A stretch of DNA of 7,700 nt from assembly GCA_021828575.1 (NCBI GenBank), contig JAJZEL010000131.1, positions 1 to 7,700 of the forward strand, in the 5' to 3' direction. The notes beneath the pieces were generated by a model. It searched no databases. It was not told the origin of the DNA and saw only the letters and a list, made by a program, of their open reading frames with translations. The stretch comes from Pseudomonadota bacterium (lineage in GTDB: Bacteria > Pseudomonadota > Gammaproteobacteria > Burkholderiales > Ferrovaceae). The position numbers and the translations under genes were made by a program. Below, piece by piece: positions 1 to 6,498 of this stretch; within the stretch, counting starts at the first letter, position 1, and the number at the start of each line of letters is the position of its first letter.

Positions 1-1
1 A

Positions 2-2245
2 ATTGCCGATCCAGTCATTTTCGGGATTTACCATCCCTTTCTGAACAATATCGGCCAAATGGTGGCCACCGTCCTGGAAAACCGCATCCATGCCCTGTTG
101 CTCACGGATTCCAATGCAAAACTCCAGCATCTGGTGACACAACTGGAACACCTCGTTGCCGAAAGAACCCGGGAGATCAGCGAAGCCCTGGGGAAACTGG
201 AAGAAAGCGAGCGACGCCTGCAGGTGTTCATCGAAAATGCGCCAGTGGCCATCGCCATGTTTGACAAGGGCATGCATTACATGGCCGCCAGCCAGCGCTG
301 GCTGGAAAACTATGGACTGCTGGGACGCCCCATCATTGGTCTGAGTCATTATGAAGTTTCTCCAGACGTTCCCGATCTCTGGAGGGAATATCATTGCCGG
401 GGGCTGTCTGGCGAGCCCCAGGAGGCCATGGAAGACCGGTTTGAGCGCAGCGACGGACGCATTCAGTGGGTGCGCTGGAGCATCAAACCCTGGCATGACC
501 AGAATGGGCAGGTGGGAGGCATCGTCCTGTTCACTGAGGACATGACCGAACTGCGCAAGACCCAGGAATCCCTGCTCATGGCCAGCATGATCTACTCCAA
601 TACCGGAGAAGCCATGCTGGTGGTCAACCAGAAAAATGAAATCGTGGCCGTCAATCCCGCCTTCACCACCATCACGGGTTATGGAGAAAGCGAGGTGCTG
701 GGACGTAACCCCTCGGTGCTCAGTTCCGGCAAGCAGGACAAAGCCTTCTATCAGCGCATGTGGGAACAGTTGAATGCCACCGGCACGTGGCGTGGCGAGG
801 TTGTGAATCGTCGCAAGAGCGGTGAGCTCTACGCCGAGGAACTGATGATCAACACGATCTTCAAGAAGGATGGATCGGTGCACCGCCGGGTGGCACTGTT
901 CATGGACATCACGGAAAAAAGAAAACGGGAGGATCTGATCTGGAGGCAGGCCAATTTTGACATGCTGACCGGATTACCCAATCGCCATCATCTGGCTGAA
1001 GTGGCTGGCAGGGAAATGATGAATGCCCAGCGCTCTCAGGAATCCCTGGCCCTGCTGTTCGTGGACCTGGACCGTTTCAAGGATGTGAATGACACACTGG
1101 GTCATGGAGCAGGCGATGAACTGCTCGTGGAAGTCACACGACGCCTCAAGCAATGCCTTCGGGAAACAGATGTGGTGGCCCGCCTGGGCGGCGACGAGTT
1201 CGTGGTAATCCTCACCCAGATCAGGAACACCAGTGCCATCGACCGGCTTGCCGAAAGTATGCTCCAGTCCCTGTCCCGTCCCTATACCCTGAACGCGGAC
1301 AAGGAACAGGTGTACGTGACCGCCAGCATGGGCATTGCCGTGTATCCCCATGACAGTTCCCATTATGAAGAACTCATGTCCTTTGCCGACCAGGCCATGT
1401 ACGCCGCCAAGGATCTGGGGCGCAACCGCTTCCACTACTTCACCCCCGCTCTTCAGGCCGCCACACAGGAGCGCCTTCATCTCATTTCCGACCTGAATGG
1501 AGCACTCGCTGCTGGCCAGCTGCAAGTGTACTTCCAGCCCATCGTGGAGCTACCCACGGGACGCACCAGAAAAGCGGAAGCCTTGTTGCGCTGGAACCAC
1601 CCCAAACGTGGCATGGTCAGTCCTGACGTTTTCATTCCCCTGGCCGAAGAGTCCGGCCTGATTACCAGCATCGGCGAATGGGTATTCCAGCAATCCCTTC
1701 ACTGGGCGGCGCGCTGGAATACACAAACGGCCGGAGGGTTTCAGGTGAGTGTGAACAAGTCACCCATCCAGCTTCACGAGCGGGACAATGCGGAAGACCG
1801 TTGGCCCGAGGCCCTCCGGTTGCATGGCCTCGAGGGGCACAACCTCACGGTGGAAATCACCGAAGGAGTCCTGGCCCGATTCGACGCCCAGACGGTCCAC
1901 AAGCTTTCAAAATTCCGCAGCGCCGGCATTGAAGTGTCTCTGGACGATTTCGGCACTGGCTACTCCTCCCTGGCTTACCTGAAGAAGTTCCCCATCGATT
2001 ACCTGAAAATCGACCAGTCCTTCGTGCGCGGCATCCTCACGAACGATTCCGACATGGCTCTGTGCGAGGCCATGGTGGTGATGGCGCACAAGCTGGGACT
2101 CAAGGTGATTGCCGAGGGTATCGAAACGCCAGACCATCTTTACACCATGAAACGCATGGGATGTGATTACGGTCAGGGTTTTCTGTTCGCCCGCCCCATG
2201 CCTGCCGAGGCAATGGATGACTGGCTGAAAAGCCAGTCGAGTTGA
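2..2245 (+). CDS. PAS-PAS-GGDEF-EAL cyclic-di-GMP synthase/phosphodiesterase, 5' end missing
   Basis: Enzyme of c-di-GMP turnover; GGDEF domains make the messenger from two GTP and EAL domains hydrolyse it. The frame is open back to base 2 (19 codons before the first ATG at 59), so the true start lies upstream. Numbering from that ATG: a charged, heptad-like helical linker spans about residues 15-55, PAS 1 about 52-165, PAS 2 about 174-290, GGDEF about 297-455 and EAL about 475-725. The GGDEF motif is at 377-381, with an RxxD inhibitory-site motif (RETD, 368-371) five residues before it. The EAL domain keeps E507-A-L, N566, E599, D629-D630 in DDFGTGYSSL, K650, E686 and Q706. Both activities are therefore predicted from conserved residues, although the net direction cannot be read from sequence. 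Residues before the linker resemble the final helix of a GAF-like sensory domain, which is only a guess. No transmembrane segment is visible in this part. Confidence 0.95.
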   Translation: MADPVIFGIYHPFLNNIGQMVATVLENRIHALLLTDSNAKLQHLVTQLEHLVAERTREISEALGKLEESERRLQVFIENAPVAIAMFDKGMHYMAASQRWLENYGLLGRPIIGLSHYEVSPDVPDLWREYHCRGLSGEPQEAMEDRFERSDGRIQWVRWSIKPWHDQNGQVGGIVLFTEDMTELRKTQESLLMASMIYSNTGEAMLVVNQKNEIVAVNPAFTTITGYGESEVLGRNPSVLSSGKQDKAFYQRMWEQLNATGTWRGEVVNRRKSGELYAEELMINTIFKKDGSVHRRVALFMDITEKRKREDLIWRQANFDMLTGLPNRHHLAEVAGREMMNAQRSQESLALLFVDLDRFKDVNDTLGHGAGDELLVEVTRRLKQCLRETDVVARLGGDEFVVILTQIRNTSAIDRLAESMLQSLSRPYTLNADKEQVYVTASMGIAVYPHDSSHYEELMSFADQAMYAAKDLGRNRFHYFTPALQAATQERLHLISDLNGALAAGQLQVYFQPIVELPTGRTRKAEALLRWNHPKRGMVSPDVFIPLAEESGLITSIGEWVFQQSLHWAARWNTQTAGGFQVSVNKSPIQLHERDNAEDRWPEALRLHGLEGHNLTVEITEGVLARFDAQTVHKLSKFRSAGIEVSLDDFGTGYSSLAYLKKFPIDYLKIDQSFVRGILTNDSDMALCEAMVVMAHKLGLKVIAEGIETPDHLYTMKRMGCDYGQGFLFARPMPAEAMDDWLKSQSS
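2219..2238. terminator. Possible bidirectional hairpin terminator between convergent genes
   Basis: A perfect 8-bp stem (GACTGGCT / AGCCAGTC) closes a GAAA tetraloop. It lies in the last codons of the GGDEF-EAL gene, 15 bases beyond the stop of the convergent hydrolase gene, so it could serve both transcripts. Neither side has a proper T-run: the plus side continues GAGTTGAGCTTATCTTATC and the minus side is not T-rich. An 8-bp stem can also occur by chance in a window of this size. Position is the main support. Confidence 0.35.
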
Positions 2246-2252
2246 GCTTATC

Positions 2253-3122
2253 TTATCGCTGTCGCACGGGAATCTTGAGGTAACTCACCCCGTTGTTTTC
2301 CGGTTCCGGCAGGTGACCCGCTCGCATATTCACCTGCACCGCAGGCAACAGCAGGGTGGGAGGTGCCAGCTCCCTGTCGCGTGCCTGCCGCAGGGCAACG
2401 AAAGTGGCTTCGTCCTTGCCCTGCAACAGGTGGAGGTTGCTGCTGCGTTGCTCCTCCACACTCACCCAGGGACGCACCGGTCGATCCCCCGGGCGGTAGT
2501 CGTGACAGAGATACAGCCGTGTCTGCGGTGGCAGTGACAGGATGCGTTGCAGGGAACGGTACAACGCTATGGCATCTCCTCCCGGAAAATCGCACCGTGC
2601 CGTGCCAAAATCGGGGGCAAACAGGGTATCGCCCACAAAGGCAGCTTCCCCCACCAGATAGGTCATGCAGGCCTGGGTATGCCCTGGGGTGTGCCAGGCC
2701 CGGACTTCCTGTTTTCCGATGAAAAAGGTGTCGTCGGCCCCAAAAAGATGGTCAAACTGGCTCCCGTCCGTAAGGAATGACGGGCCTGCGTTGAACAGTT
2801 CACCGAAATGACGCTGAGCCTGCACCACCTCCCGGCCAATGCCCACCCGCCCCCCGGTCCGCTCAGCCAGCCAGGCCGAGGCGCTCAGGTGGTCGGCATG
2901 CAGGTGGGTGTCCAGAATCCATTGCACGGTGGCGCCCAGGGCTTCCACCCGATCAAGCAGGCGTTGGGCGCTGTCCGTGTGCAGGCGTCCCGACGCAGGC
3001 TGGTAATCCAGCACACTGTCCACCAGTGCACACTGGCCCGTTTCCGGGTCCATCACCAGGTGGCTCAGGGTGGACGTGGCAGGATCGAAAAAGGATTCAA
3101 TCAGTGGTGCCGGCATGCTCAC
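2253..3122 (-). CDS. Metallo-beta-lactamase-fold hydrolase, ETHE1/persulfide dioxygenase-like
   Basis: A 289-residue cytosolic protein of the glyoxalase II/ETHE1 branch of the metallo-beta-lactamase fold. Visible motifs are THLHADH (H73, H75, D77, H78), TPGHT (H148), GDTLF (D165), GTARCDFPGG (170s) and CHDY (H207). In ETHE1-type persulfide dioxygenases iron is held by the equivalents of H73, H148 and D165, and R176 sits where ETHE1 has its substrate-binding arginine. The likely reaction is oxidation of glutathione persulfide to sulfite. The C-terminus carries an NMRAGHLPEPENNG stretch that I associate with the longer bacterial proteins of this group, some called beta-lactamase hydrolase-like, so the exact substrate is less certain. 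The start is taken as GTG at 3122, which overlaps the rhodanese stop by four bases (GTGA); ATG at 3116 is an alternative. Neither has a clear Shine-Dalgarno sequence, so translation is probably coupled to the upstream gene. No signal peptide is seen. Confidence 0.88.
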   Translation of the reverse strand: MSMPAPLIESFFDPATSTLSHLVMDPETGQCALVDSVLDYQPASGRLHTDSAQRLLDRVEALGATVQWILDTHLHADHLSASAWLAERTGGRVGIGREVVQAQRHFGELFNAGPSFLTDGSQFDHLFGADDTFFIGKQEVRAWHTPGHTQACMTYLVGEAAFVGDTLFAPDFGTARCDFPGGDAIALYRSLQRILSLPPQTRLYLCHDYRPGDRPVRPWVSVEEQRSSNLHLLQGKDEATFVALRQARDRELAPPTLLLPAVQVNMRAGHLPEPENNGVSYLKIPVRQR

Positions 3123-3499
3123 TCGAAGGCAGTGACGGGAGGACGCGCCACGGGTTTGCCTGCGGCAGCCCAGGCATCGAACCCACCTGCAATGGACTGC
3201 ACGCTTTGATAGCCCATTTCCTTCAGTGCAGAAGCACTCAGGGCAGCCCGACCGCTGGTCTTGCAGTAGAGCACGATGCGCAGGTCACGCGGAGCAAAGT
3301 CCGGATTGCCACTCATCCTGAATTCCAGGGTGCCGCGCGACAGGTTCACGGCGCCCGGAATATGGCCTGCAGCGTATTCCTCCGCTTCGCGCACATCGAT
3401 GAGCAGATGGGCATCGCGTATGGCGGCTTCCGCCTCCTCAAGGGACACCTCCCGAATGCCTGCACGGGCGGCCATCACCAGATCATGGGCTGATTTCAT
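3119..3499 (-). CDS. Single-domain rhodanese-like sulfurtransferase
   Basis: A 126-residue cytosolic rhodanese domain, the usual size for a stand-alone GlpE/PspE-like protein. Features in order are LLIDVREAEEYAAGHIPGAVN (first residues about 32-52, the standard D-V-R and G-H-I-P-G-A motifs), the active-site loop C79-K-T-S-G-R84, and GGFDAW near 105-110. C79 is expected to carry the persulfide passed between donors such as thiosulfate or glutathione persulfide and acceptors. The frame extends 12 codons further upstream to an ATG at 3535, but ATG 3499 is preferred because AGGAG lies six bases before it and the extension is not rhodanese-like. It is first in a two-gene operon and its stop overlaps the GTG of the ETHE1-like gene. 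Rhodanese plus persulfide dioxygenase is a known functional pairing, fused in some bacteria. The physiological donor is not shown by the sequence. Confidence 0.9.
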   Translation of the reverse strand: MKSAHDLVMAARAGIREVSLEEAEAAIRDAHLLIDVREAEEYAAGHIPGAVNLSRGTLEFRMSGNPDFAPRDLRIVLYCKTSGRAALSASALKEMGYQSVQSIAGGFDAWAAAGKPVARPPVTAFE

Positions 3500-3505
3500 G
3501 GGTAA

Positions 3506-3510
3506 CTCCT
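3506..3510 (-). promoter_or_regulatory. Ribosome binding site that fixes the rhodanese start
   Basis: On the minus strand AGGAG is followed by six bases and then ATG at 3499. This supports the 126-residue product over the longer frame starting at 3535. Confidence 0.75.
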
Positions 3511-3533
3511 GTTTCCGGAATGGGAAAACCCCC

Positions 3534-3539
3534 AATATA
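3534..3539 (-). promoter_or_regulatory. Possible -10 element of the rhodanese operon
   Basis: TATATT on the minus strand, 34 bases before the rhodanese ATG, would give a leader of about 28 bases. No good -35 hexamer is found 16-18 bases upstream, so this is weak and rests on position and one hexamer. Confidence 0.25.
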
Positions 3540-3675
3540 CCTCATCAGATTCCGGACAGGGTTCCGGTTAGGCAGGGAGACTGGCCAACCCATGGGACCG
3601 ATAAAAAACTGTTACATCCGGGTCTCTGGCAGGGTGTTAGCATTCCAGACATCCTTTCCGGACTTTTCGCTGTTC

Positions 3676-4518
3676 ATGCGCCGAATACTGTGGAGCTGTC
3701 TCCCGATCCTCCTGCTGGCCACTCCCGCCGCCCAGGCCGGTCACTGGGTGCTGCTGGACCCGAAGGGGCCCATTGCCAGGGATGAGTCATCCCTCATGCT
3801 CACGGCTTTCGGGCTGATGCTGGTGGTGGTGATTCCGGTGTTCGTCATGACATTCCTGTTTGCCTGGAAATACCGGGCTTCCAACGAACAGGCTCCCTAC
3901 ACGCCGGACTGGGACCACTCGGCAGGCATTGAAGCCGTGGTCTGGCTGGTGCCCACCGCCCTCATCCTGATCCTTTCCGTGATGGTGTGGCAGTCATCCC
4001 ACCGGTTGAGTCCATACCGGCCGCTTGCTTCCCCGGTGCCCCCCCTTCATGTCCAGGTGGTGGCTATGGACTGGAAGTGGCTGTTCATCTACCCGGACCT
4101 GGGGCTCGCCAGCATCAACCGGCTGGTGGTTCCGGTGGACACACCCCTGAGTTTCCAGATCACCTCCGACTCCGTCATGAGCTCCTTTTTCATTCCCCAG
4201 TGGGGTGGGCAGATTTATGCCATGGGTGGCATGAAAACACGGCTGCACCTGCTGGTGGATCAACCCGGCGTATACGACGGCCTCAATACCCAGTTCAGCG
4301 GTGAAGGTTTTTACGGCATGACCTTCCGGGCCGAGGCCCTGTCCCGTGCGGATTTTTCCCGCTGGACCAGGGAGGCCCCTCGCGGACAGCCCGTGCTCGA
4401 CCCGATCACTTTCAACCGGCTTGAAGAGCCCAGCGAGCATGTGCCCCCGCAACTCTATTCCGCGGTGACGCCGCACCTCTTTGACCAGATCATCCGGAAA
4501 TATTCCGGAATGCCCTGA
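3676..4518 (+). CDS. cyoA: Cytochrome bo3-type ubiquinol oxidase subunit II
   Basis: A 280-residue membrane-anchored subunit II. It has a signal sequence at 1-21 (predicted cut after A-Q-A), transmembrane helices near 38-63 and 87-107, and a periplasmic cupredoxin domain from about 125. Stretches such as LTAFGLML, FAWKYRASN, MDWKW, FFIP and QIYAMGGM match E. coli CyoA closely. The segment that carries CuA ligands in cytochrome c oxidases reads QFSGEGFYGM, with no CxxxC, so this is the quinol-oxidase type. E. coli CyoA is a lipoprotein with a cysteine at its cleavage site; here that site has none (the only early cysteine, C8, is inside the signal sequence). The frame is open upstream to ATG 3520, and ATG 3592 and GTG 3634 are also in frame. 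ATG 3676 was chosen because it starts a proper signal peptide, although no clear Shine-Dalgarno sequence precedes it. It is first in the oxidase operon, 12 bases before cyoB. Confidence 0.95.
   Translation: MRRILWSCLPILLLATPAAQAGHWVLLDPKGPIARDESSLMLTAFGLMLVVVIPVFVMTFLFAWKYRASNEQAPYTPDWDHSAGIEAVVWLVPTALILILSVMVWQSSHRLSPYRPLASPVPPLHVQVVAMDWKWLFIYPDLGLASINRLVVPVDTPLSFQITSDSVMSSFFIPQWGGQIYAMGGMKTRLHLLVDQPGVYDGLNTQFSGEGFYGMTFRAEALSRADFSRWTREAPRGQPVLDPITFNRLEEPSEHVPPQLYSAVTPHLFDQIIRKYSGMP
4493..4509 (+). repeat. Inverted repeat at the end of cyoA, just before the cyoB ribosome binding site
   Basis: TCCGGAA-ATA-TTCCGGA forms a 7-bp stem with a three-base loop in the last codons of cyoA, seven bases before the GAGGA of cyoB. 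It might affect RNA stability or cyoB initiation. Stems of this length are expected a few times by chance in the window, so a function is only suggested by the location. Confidence 0.3.
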
Positions 4519-4527
4519 GGAACAGGA
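4517..4527 (+). promoter_or_regulatory. Ribosome binding site of cyoB
   Basis: GAGGA (4517-4521, overlapping the cyoA stop) lies nine bases before ATG 4531, and a second AGGA (4524-4527) lies three bases before it. The first has better spacing. Confidence 0.6.
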
Positions 4528-4530
4528 CAC

Positions 4531-6498
4531 ATGCACGAAGAATTGTTCGGAAAACTCGAACTGTCATCCATTCCCTATGACAGTCCCATCATCATGGGCG
4601 CCGTGGGTTCAGCCATCCTGATGACTCTGGTGGTGCTGGGCACCGTCACCTGGTTCCGCCTGTGGCCCTACCTCTGGAAGGAATGGTTCACCAGCGTGGA
4701 CCACAAACGCCTGGGGGTGATGTACGTGATCCTCGCCCTGGTGATGCTGGTGCGCGGCTTTGCCGACGCCCTCATGATGCGGTCCCAGCAGGCCCTGGCG
4801 GCCGGAGGCCAGGCCGGATACCTGCCCCCCTACCACTACGACCAGATTTTCAGCGCACATGGCACGATCATGATCATCTTCGTGGCCATGCCCTTTTTTG
4901 TGGGACTCATGAACATCATCGTACCTCTTCAGATCGGAGCGCGGGATGTGGCGTTTCCCTTCGTGAATGCTGTCAGCCTGTGGCTGACGGTCATCAGTGC
5001 CTGGCTGGTGATGGTTTCCCTGAGCATCGGCAATTTCTCCCATGCGGGGTGGTCCGGTTATCCGCCCCTTTCAGAAAACGGTTACAGTCCGGGGCCCGGA
5101 GTGGACTACTGGATCTGGAGCCTGCAACTGGGAGGCATTGGCACCCTGCTCACGGGCATCAATTTTTTCGTGACCATTGTGCGCATGCGCGCGCCGGGCA
5201 TGACCTGGATGCGCATTCCCATTTTCACCTGGACCATCCTGGTCACCACGGTGCTCATCATGCTGGCGTTCCCCGTACTGACCGTCACCCTGGCCCTGCT
5301 CACCCTGGACCGCTACCTGGACATGCATTTCTTCACCAATGACCTGGGCGGCAACCTCATGATGTTCCCCAACCTGTTCTGGAGCTGGGGTCACCCGGAG
5401 GTGTACATCGTCATCCTGCCGGCATTTGGCATCTATTCCGAAATCACTGCCACCTTTTCCCGAAAACGCCTGTTCGGGTACACCTCCATGGTCTATGCCA
5501 CCATTGCCATCGCCATCCTGTCGTTTGGGGTGTGGCTACACCATTTTTTCACCATGGGGGCAGGCGCTAACGTGAATGCCTTTTTTGGCATTGCCACCAT
5601 GGTCATTGCCGTCCCCACCGGGGTCAAGGTTTTCAACTGGCTGTTCACCCTCTATCGTGGGCGCATCCATTTCGCCACACCCATGCTCTGGACCCTGGGG
5701 TTCATCATCACCTTCTGCATCGGCGGCATGGCAGGCGTGCTGCTGTCCGTGCCACCAGCCGACTTCATGCTGCACAACAGCGAATTCCTGGTGGCCCATT
5801 TCCATAACATGCTGATTCCGGGGGCCCTGTTTGGCTACTTTGCCGGTTACACCTACTGGTTCCCCAAGGTGTTTGGTTTCAAACTGGATGAAACCTGGGG
5901 CAAACGCGCTTTCTGGGCCTGGATCACCGGTTTTTACCTGGCTTTCATGCCCCTGTATGGTCTTGGGCTCATGGGCATGCCCAGGCGACTCGTCCAGTAC
6001 GGCAACCTGGACTGGCAACCCTACCTGCTGGTGGCCATGGCAGGCACCGGACTGATTGCCCTGGGCATCCTGTTCCAGATCATTCAACTGGGGGTGAGCA
6101 TCCTGCACCGGGAGGCCCTGCGCGACACTTCGGGTGACCCCTGGGATGGCCGGTCACTGGAGTGGTCGCTGCCTTCCCCTCCCCCGCTTTATAATTTTGC
6201 CGTCATCCCGGAAGTCACTGATCTGGATGCATTCACCCGCATGAAGCGGGAAGGCCACAGCCCCCCTCCCTCCCGGTCCTATGAGGACATTCACATGCCA
6301 CGCAACACACCGGCCGGCATGGGCGTCGGGGTGGCTGCCCTGATCTTCGGATTCGCCATGGTGTGGCATATCTGGGGCATCGCTTTCTTCAGCCTGATCA
6401 CCGTGGTGATGATCCTGGTGGCCAGGGCTGCCGTAGAGGATGTGGAATGGGTGATTCCCGCCCACGAAGTGGCACGCATGGAAGAGGTCCGCTCATGA
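4531..6498 (+). CDS. cyoB: Cytochrome bo3-type ubiquinol oxidase subunit I (catalytic)
   Basis: A 655-residue inner-membrane heme-copper oxidase subunit; E. coli CyoB is 663. It reduces O2 to water at the binuclear centre and pumps protons. With numbering four above E. coli, the sequence keeps R75, D79, H102 and Q105 (quinol site), H110 and H425 (low-spin heme b), H423 (high-spin heme), and H288, H337 and H338 (CuB). Y292 in WGHPEVY is the tyrosine cross-linked to H288. The D channel is complete (D139, N128, N146, E290) and so is the K channel (K366 in VPTGVKVFNW), so it is an A-type, pump-competent enzyme. The protein is hydrophobic nearly throughout, with an extra transmembrane pair at the C-terminus (about 590-640) as in CyoB. 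One small difference is Y101 where E. coli has the first of two adjacent histidines. The stop overlaps the cyoC start by four bases (ATGA). Confidence 0.98.
   Translation: MHEELFGKLELSSIPYDSPIIMGAVGSAILMTLVVLGTVTWFRLWPYLWKEWFTSVDHKRLGVMYVILALVMLVRGFADALMMRSQQALAAGGQAGYLPPYHYDQIFSAHGTIMIIFVAMPFFVGLMNIIVPLQIGARDVAFPFVNAVSLWLTVISAWLVMVSLSIGNFSHAGWSGYPPLSENGYSPGPGVDYWIWSLQLGGIGTLLTGINFFVTIVRMRAPGMTWMRIPIFTWTILVTTVLIMLAFPVLTVTLALLTLDRYLDMHFFTNDLGGNLMMFPNLFWSWGHPEVYIVILPAFGIYSEITATFSRKRLFGYTSMVYATIAIAILSFGVWLHHFFTMGAGANVNAFFGIATMVIAVPTGVKVFNWLFTLYRGRIHFATPMLWTLGFIITFCIGGMAGVLLSVPPADFMLHNSEFLVAHFHNMLIPGALFGYFAGYTYWFPKVFGFKLDETWGKRAFWAWITGFYLAFMPLYGLGLMGMPRRLVQYGNLDWQPYLLVAMAGTGLIALGILFQIIQLGVSILHREALRDTSGDPWDGRSLEWSLPSPPPLYNFAVIPEVTDLDAFTRMKREGHSPPPSRSYEDIHMPRNTPAGMGVGVAALIFGFAMVWHIWGIAFFSLITVVMILVARAAVEDVEWVIPAHEVARMEEVRS

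Larger units (their letters stand above)
3500..3675. promoter_or_regulatory. Divergent promoter region between the rhodanese operon and cyoABCDE
   Basis: These 176 bases must contain the promoters for both divergent operons, unless transcription enters from farther away. It includes three exact copies of the palindrome TCCGGA (3514, 3551, 3657) and a near copy (TCCGGT, 3563); the first is within the 8-base palindrome TTCCGGAA. A direct repeat, TGTTACAT at 3610 and TGTTAGCAT at 3635, lies 33-66 bases before cyoA. An A-rich stretch (GATAAAAAAC, about 3599-3609) precedes it. I cannot identify a convincing sigma-70 promoter for cyoA; TTACAT at 3612 and TGTTAG at 3635, 17 bases apart, are poor matches. 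Regulators cannot be named from this. Confidence 0.5.

Noticed and set aside
974..1525. Long open frame on the minus strand inside the GGDEF-EAL gene
   Set aside because: It lies wholly antisense to a gene with clear conserved domains, and its product has no recognisable family, membrane or motif pattern. Such frames are common opposite GC-rich coding sequence.
2363..2722. Plus-strand open frames across the ETHE1-like and rhodanese genes (also 2808-3209 and 3026-3493)
   Set aside because: The minus strand encodes proteins with complete active-site motifs over the same bases; the plus-strand products are low-complexity and unrecognisable.
3676..4518. Reading the oxidase as a cytochrome c oxidase (cox/cta)
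   Set aside because: Subunit II lacks the CuA cysteines and histidines, and subunits I, III, IV and the cyoE neighbour follow the bo3 quinol-oxidase layout.
4972..4988. 7-bp stem with a TGT loop inside cyoB
   Set aside because: Mid-gene, no positional logic, and at the rate expected by chance.
5181..5190. GCGCATGCGC palindrome in cyoB
   Set aside because: Encodes a Arg-Met-Arg stretch in an ordinary loop; short GC-rich palindromes are expected here.
5536..6108. Long minus-strand open frame inside cyoB, with similar ones at 3994-4536, 4609-5043 and 6510-7037
   Set aside because: All are antisense to well-conserved oxidase genes and give His-, Gln- and Gly-rich products typical of mirrored hydrophobic codons.
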